NCBI RefSeq assembly: GCF_041296385.1
Contig: NC_091015.1
Span: 88,458,004-88,522,003, forward strand
Source of the DNA: Aphelocoma coerulescens
Lineage: Eukaryota > Chordata > Aves > Passeriformes > Corvidae
Direction of reading: 5' to 3'
DNA length: 64,000 nt
Shown here: positions 59,361-64,000 of the stretch, piece by piece
Position numbering within the stretch: the first letter of the stretch is position 1
How the letters are laid out: each line of letters begins with the position of its first letter
Program-made: the position numbers and the translations under genes
The notes under the pieces: model-generated
The model's input: the letters and a program-made list of their open reading frames with translations, nothing else
Told to the model about the DNA's origin: nothing
Database searches by the model: none

Positions 59361-62300
59361 TTTGGTTATTTGTCAGCATTTGAGATGCTGGAATTTGTGC
59401 ATTGCCAGAGCTCCTGTAACAGATTTTTTTGACTGAAACATGAGAGCACACCTAAAAAGCTGAACCCACAATACTGACTGTTACTTGGTTTTTCATTCAG
59501 CTGTGTCTCTTTCTGGCCATGAGAGTAAGCGGATGCACTGAAATGTGAGAAAAATATTCTTTACTATTGCTCTTGACTCATCCAGGAGGGTTGCTCATAA
59601 TTTTCTCCTCTCTCCTACTCTTCTCTTGTTCCTTTCTGAAGACAGATCTAATTTTGAGGAGATTTCTTAACCACATTTCTGGGCTCAGGGGTCTAGTGAT
59701 GAGGATTAATATCTGAAGGTGAATGTGAGAATCTAGTCCCTTATTTAATTAAATTGTGGTTGCTTAATTATCACAAACTATTTTATATTTCTACTTGTTT
59801 TTTAAATGATGGTCTATAAATCATAGTTCAAAATATTTTGGTCTTCTGTAATTTATCATACTTTGTATTTTTACTGAAGTGGAAAGATACTTAACAGATG
59901 AACTGGCTATGCCTTTATGATAATGACAGTCTTGGAAGAAAAATATTACTAGGAAACATAGAACAAGAAGGTTAATTAGCCTAATACTCATTATAATTAT
60001 CACATTTCAATGTAGTTATAAAAAACATGCAGATTTATGTTACAGCAAGGTTTCTTATGTTACAGTTCATTATCTTTTGATGGGCTACAAATCAGTATGA
60101 ACAGGTTGGTAAAACTGCCCCAAGAAAAAAAAAAATACAAATACAAAAATCCCCCAAAACACAAATATCATAAGTTCTTATTCACCTCTTGATATACATT
60201 ACTAACTTCAAACATGAAAAATTTTATGTAAATACTAAAAAATCTTTTAGAAATAAATCAAATCAGTCTGGTAATAAAAATGTTTATTGAACCTTGTAGT
60301 AGACAATCTTTATTTTTTCTCCACAAACAGCATGTGGCTTATTGCATTTTATATGGGCTGGAATCCAATGGACAACACTATTTACTCAAAGCTACCATGA
60401 GCTACTCCCTGAATGAAAAACAAGTTAAATGACAGTACCTTCACTGACTTCTTGTTACTCAGAAGGGTCCCCAAACAATCTGATTATGAAGATGATAATA
60501 ATGCAATAGGATAACCTGAAATGTGATGGCCTGTGGTTATCTCATGTGATCAGACATGAAAAACAGAGGTTAATTTTCTTTCTCTTTTTTGGCAATTTCC
60601 TTGATTAAAATGACTGGAATTTTCTCTCCTTATCACTTTCAAGATGAACAGCCTTTGCGAACTGAAATGATCGGCGATCATAAGTCACACATGAGGAAAA
60701 TGCTGTGAACTTTTCAGCCTCTGGACTTATACCTATGTAATTACTAAGTCACCAAATAATGCCAATGAAGGCTTTATTACAAAAAGGCAAATCACAGTGG
60801 ATAACATGCAATAAATCCTTATAAAAGAGTTCTCAGGATGTCTTTGATTATTCTTTCCAAGGAAGATTAAACTTCACATACAGCCACTGGTATCTTTATC
60901 TTTTTATGGAAAGGCTGAAGCAAATTGCTAACTGGAAAGAGGAGTTGAACAGTTCAACATAATGAGACTTTCAAACAGTAGCTCCAGGATGGATGGACAA
61001 AAGAGCTTGTGATTATGCTGATATATAACAGCAGCTCCAGATTTAGTGGCTGGTTACTTCAACTACTGTTGAAGAAGTAGGCAGGCAAGGAACTGCACAA
61101 CTCTGAGCTTCTTATTAACACTCCAGCTTTGGGACAAATCTTAAATTCTCTGCTAAATTATGTAAATAATGTCAGAAATAAATCTTTCTAAGTATTGGAG
61201 TTGGGAGGATTTTAACCACTAACCACTCCACTCCTACCATTTCAGTGTTAGAATAAAATTAAAATTGGAGGCTCTCCTTACTCCTACTTAGCAAAAGACA
61301 ACTCGATCTAGAATGGTTCCCAAAATTACTTGTGATGCTTCTCTCAGTATAGAACAGCATCCATTCTATGTCCGCACACCATAGCCCATATCTGTACCCT
61401 CATCTCTCTGCTCCAGATCTCAGGTTTGGAAAGCTGCTATCAGATCCATTTATTCGTTCACAGAGCTGGCTCCTGTCCAGCAGCAAGGATTTACCTTGTA
61501 TATCGAAAATAATTCAGGACCCATATAGCAGTCTTGCAAGAAGGCCTCTTCCGCTCAAATTGTTCTTGAAACCAAATAACAGAAATAGACCCAGAGTTTT
61601 TGCTTTGAAAGATTCAGCCATTTGTGGTTCACATGCAGGCCACTTCTGAGACCTGAGATGGTCACAGATACCATGGTGATGATACTATGGCTTTCTTTCA
61701 GTGAAAAGTTTGGTTCAGAATTTTAGATTACAAGTATAACAAAGTATTTGATGATCTGCCCCAGATATTTTCTTGTTCACTTCCTCATGTTTGAAGCATC
61801 ATCTTGCCATGATTCCATCAAATCCAGCAGCAGTGAGTTAATAAACATTTTCTACTTACAAACATCTCAGAATACTGCTACCTGATTCTGTACCACTATA
61901 GCATCTTCCTTTTCTTTCAAGGAAGCTTCTCAGGCGATGAGGAATGTTGTGAAATGGATGGAAGTTTCTGCTCAGGAAGACAACAGCTGACTGAGGAAGG
62001 TTCCCACAAGCATGAGACTCTTGCACACACCACAGTGATGTCTGCTGTGGAAATGAATCAACTGGATGGGTTGGGGCCTGCAGGGTGAGATTCGGACATG
62101 CAGAACACCAAAGTCTGCACCCCAAAGTGAGTGTGAACATTCCCATACCTTTTCTATGGACAACAAAACTATCTTCATCTGTGTTTCATCATTTTACACT
62201 AAGAAGAAATGGAAACTGTATGGAAGATTTTAAAATTTATTTTGCCTACTAACAATGCTGCTTATCTATCGTATTGCTTTGTTATGATTATTAGACAGTA

Positions 62301-62781
62301 GAAGCAAATGAACCCAAGAAAAATAAACTCTTTTTATGCACACGTATTTTGCAATGACCAGAAACAGTGAAACATACAGAAAATGTCATATTGAATGAAC
62401 AGCCATTTCAAGATATAATGATCTTGAAAGAAAAAAATATTAATAAGATGCCAGCATTCTTTATGGAAGCAAATATTCATTTTTGATGCTGTTAGCTGTT
62501 ATCCATCCCTTGATATAAAAAGCTTAATGATGCAGAGAAGTTTACACAAGCCTTTTGCAATAGTTTGTATTGGATCAATTGCCTAAATGTTGACACATAT
62601 ATGAAAACACAGGGGTGAGGAAATAAATTACTTCAGGTTAGAGTTGCCACAACAGAAATCTAAGGGTTCATCCAATCTTTAACAAATGTAATGGAAAACA
62701 TTTAATTTTTTCTTTGTGCTTTACAATGTGTGTTAACTTTTGTTCCATTAAAAAGATTGTTTCTTTGGGTTGTTGTGTTGT
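59361..62781. other. No gene recognised
   Basis: AT-rich unique DNA. The 93-codon ORF at 61368-61649 and ORFs at 61856-62178 match no family I know. Confidence 0.5.
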
Positions 62782-63257
62782 TGTCATGGTTTAAGAATGG
62801 TACTCCTCAGTTTAGTCCCAAGGCTCTCCAAAGCCATGCAGTCACTCACTCACTCACTCCCTCACTTCTCTTCTTTCCCACCCTCACCCCCTCCCCACGG
62901 GTGGCCAGAGAGGAGAATTGGAGGCACAAAAGGCAAAGACCACGGGTTTATAAAAGCACAATTCACTGGAAACAGCAGTGATGTAACAAAATAAACAGTA
63001 ACAGCAACAATATTAATAACAAATTGTATAAGAAAAGAAAAATTTTCACATGCAAAACCCATGACAATAAACAATACTGGATGGCTCCTCTGCCATGTTT
63101 TCTCAACCAGAAGGAACCCCTTTTCCTTGGAAGAGAGAGACTCCTTTTCCCCCACCCGTAACCATGACATCAGCTGGTATGGAATAGCTTCGGGGCCCTG
63201 GCTATGCCACCTCCGAGCTACTGCAAAATTAACCCTGTCCAGGTCAGAGCCAGGACA
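62782..63257 (-). mobile_element. ERV LTR, about 476 bp
   Basis: On the minus strand it starts TGTCCTGGCTCTGACC (63257) and ends TTAAACCATGACA (62782). It has GACAGGGTTAATTTTGCAG, GCTATTCCATACCAGCTGA and TCCAGTGAATTGTGC in LTR order. No matching duplication at the flanks (GTTGT versus GATGA). The 172-codon minus-strand ORF 62862-63380 runs across it and is not a recognised protein. Confidence 0.75.
62843..62859. repeat. (ACTC)4 simple repeat in LTR
   Basis: Four ACTC units in the terminal part of the LTR. Confidence 0.85.
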
Positions 63258-63364
63258 GATGAGCTGGTAGCTGCACATAGAGTGGGGTATAAGCATATGA
63301 AGGAACAAGAAATTGCATCTGAGAAAAAATGACAAATGTTTGTGCTGAGAAGCTTCTAGAGCGC

Positions 63365-64000
63365 TGTCACAGGTTAGCAAGCATAGTCCCGGAAGTGATG
63401 TTCTTGCAACGGGTTGCTTACAGCTTCCTCTGTGACCTGATAGAACCTATCAGCTGGCCAGTTTGAATATGGACAATTCTTTAAGCCACTTAAAGTTGTG
63501 ACCACCTCTGTGATACACACTTAAGAATAGACAAACCCCCCACAGCTCTCTCTCGTTTCCGGTGCTGGGACAGGTGGCTGCGGGCCCTGTGCAGGGGCCA
63601 GCGGGCCCAGCCCAGGCCCTGCTCGGGCCAGGCCAGGCCGGGCCACGGCCATCCTGGAGCTGATGGGTCCTGGTCCACCTGCGGAACCCCCCCACAGCCC
63701 TGCTGTAGGCAGCCGGAGTGGCTCGGCTCCCCCCCCTCCACTGCGATAAGCCACAGTCCAGCTGCAAGGCCTAGGTGAGATTAACCCTTTTAGTGCTGTG
63801 AAAAGCTGAAAACCTGAGGGAAGAGAAAGAGGAGATGCTTAAAGCTGAAAGTCTGTTGTAAAACTATGATGTATCAGAGTACACATTGTAATTTCATGAA
63901 GGCATGGGGGGGTGGAGCGTTCAACTTGTTCTTGTAAGCAAAAGCACCTGCGCTGAGATAGGCAGATGCTGATGCAGCTGTAATTTCATGCGAAGTTTGA
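63365..64000 (+). mobile_element. Long ERVL-like LTR, 5' half, runs off window
   Basis: Begins TGTCACAGGTTAGCAAGC on the plus strand and aligns throughout with the reverse complement of 20457-21131, including the GC-rich block (63580-63740), AGCTGAAAGTCTGTTGT and TAATTTCATG words. It is the sister copy of the LTR at 19824-21131 in opposite orientation. The 3' half with the polyadenylation signal lies beyond the window. Minus-strand ORFs 63450-63767 and neighbours are antisense shadows. Confidence 0.9.

Noticed and set aside
62862..63380. 172-codon minus-strand ORF
   Set aside because: Longest ORF in the window, but it runs through an LTR and its flank, and its composition and segments match no protein family I know.

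Overview
The window looks like gene-poor, AT-rich bird DNA. Avian-type CR1 retrotransposons occur in at least six places, and the endogenous-retrovirus LTR families resemble those abundant in songbirds. Passerine is an inference from repeat types, not proved. No multi-exon host gene, rRNA, tRNA or CRISPR array was recognised. Almost every longer open frame is noncoding or lies inside, often antisense to, a repeat.

Layout. 1-6.5 kb: mostly unique AT-rich sequence with two pieces of one LTR family (1-147, 4467-4690) and a polypyrimidine tract (5443-5537). 6.5-7.9 kb: the most unusual locus. A minus-strand open frame encodes a clear Y-box type cold-shock domain (7209-7445) with a GC/CpG-rich N-terminal region and a Pro/Phe/Tyr-rich tail. 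A 283-bp LTR lies 201 bp downstream on the same strand. A second copy of that LTR (40451-40736) is a clean solo LTR with a perfect 6-bp duplication CTTAAT, whereas the one beside the cold-shock ORF has no duplication around it. That fits a composite retroelement carrying a captured host-type gene. 7.9-16.8 kb: no genes seen.

16.8-21.2 kb: one long minus-strand CR1 split by three separate LTR insertions, two with matching 5-bp target duplications. A pentanucleotide array has grown inside its reverse-transcriptase frame. 21.2-37.5 kb: mostly unique DNA with a CR1 3' end (27.5-28.1 kb), a decayed CR1 ORF1 (28.7-29.9 kb), an AT microsatellite and a few weak exon-like ORFs. 37.5-41.3 kb: four LTR copies. 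41.3-53.5 kb: AT-rich unique DNA with two CR1 pieces. 53.5-57.5 kb: a near-complete LTR, a 561-bp element with 52-bp terminal inverted repeats, and an LTR invaded by a CR1 tail. 62.8-64 kb: two more LTRs. The last is an inverted copy of the LTR at 19.8-21.1 kb and runs off the window.

The parts do not form a working pathway. The window records successive retroelement insertions into intergenic or intronic DNA. The Y-box/LTR locus is the candidate for something new. Family names rest on memory of repeat consensus sequences; no search was run.
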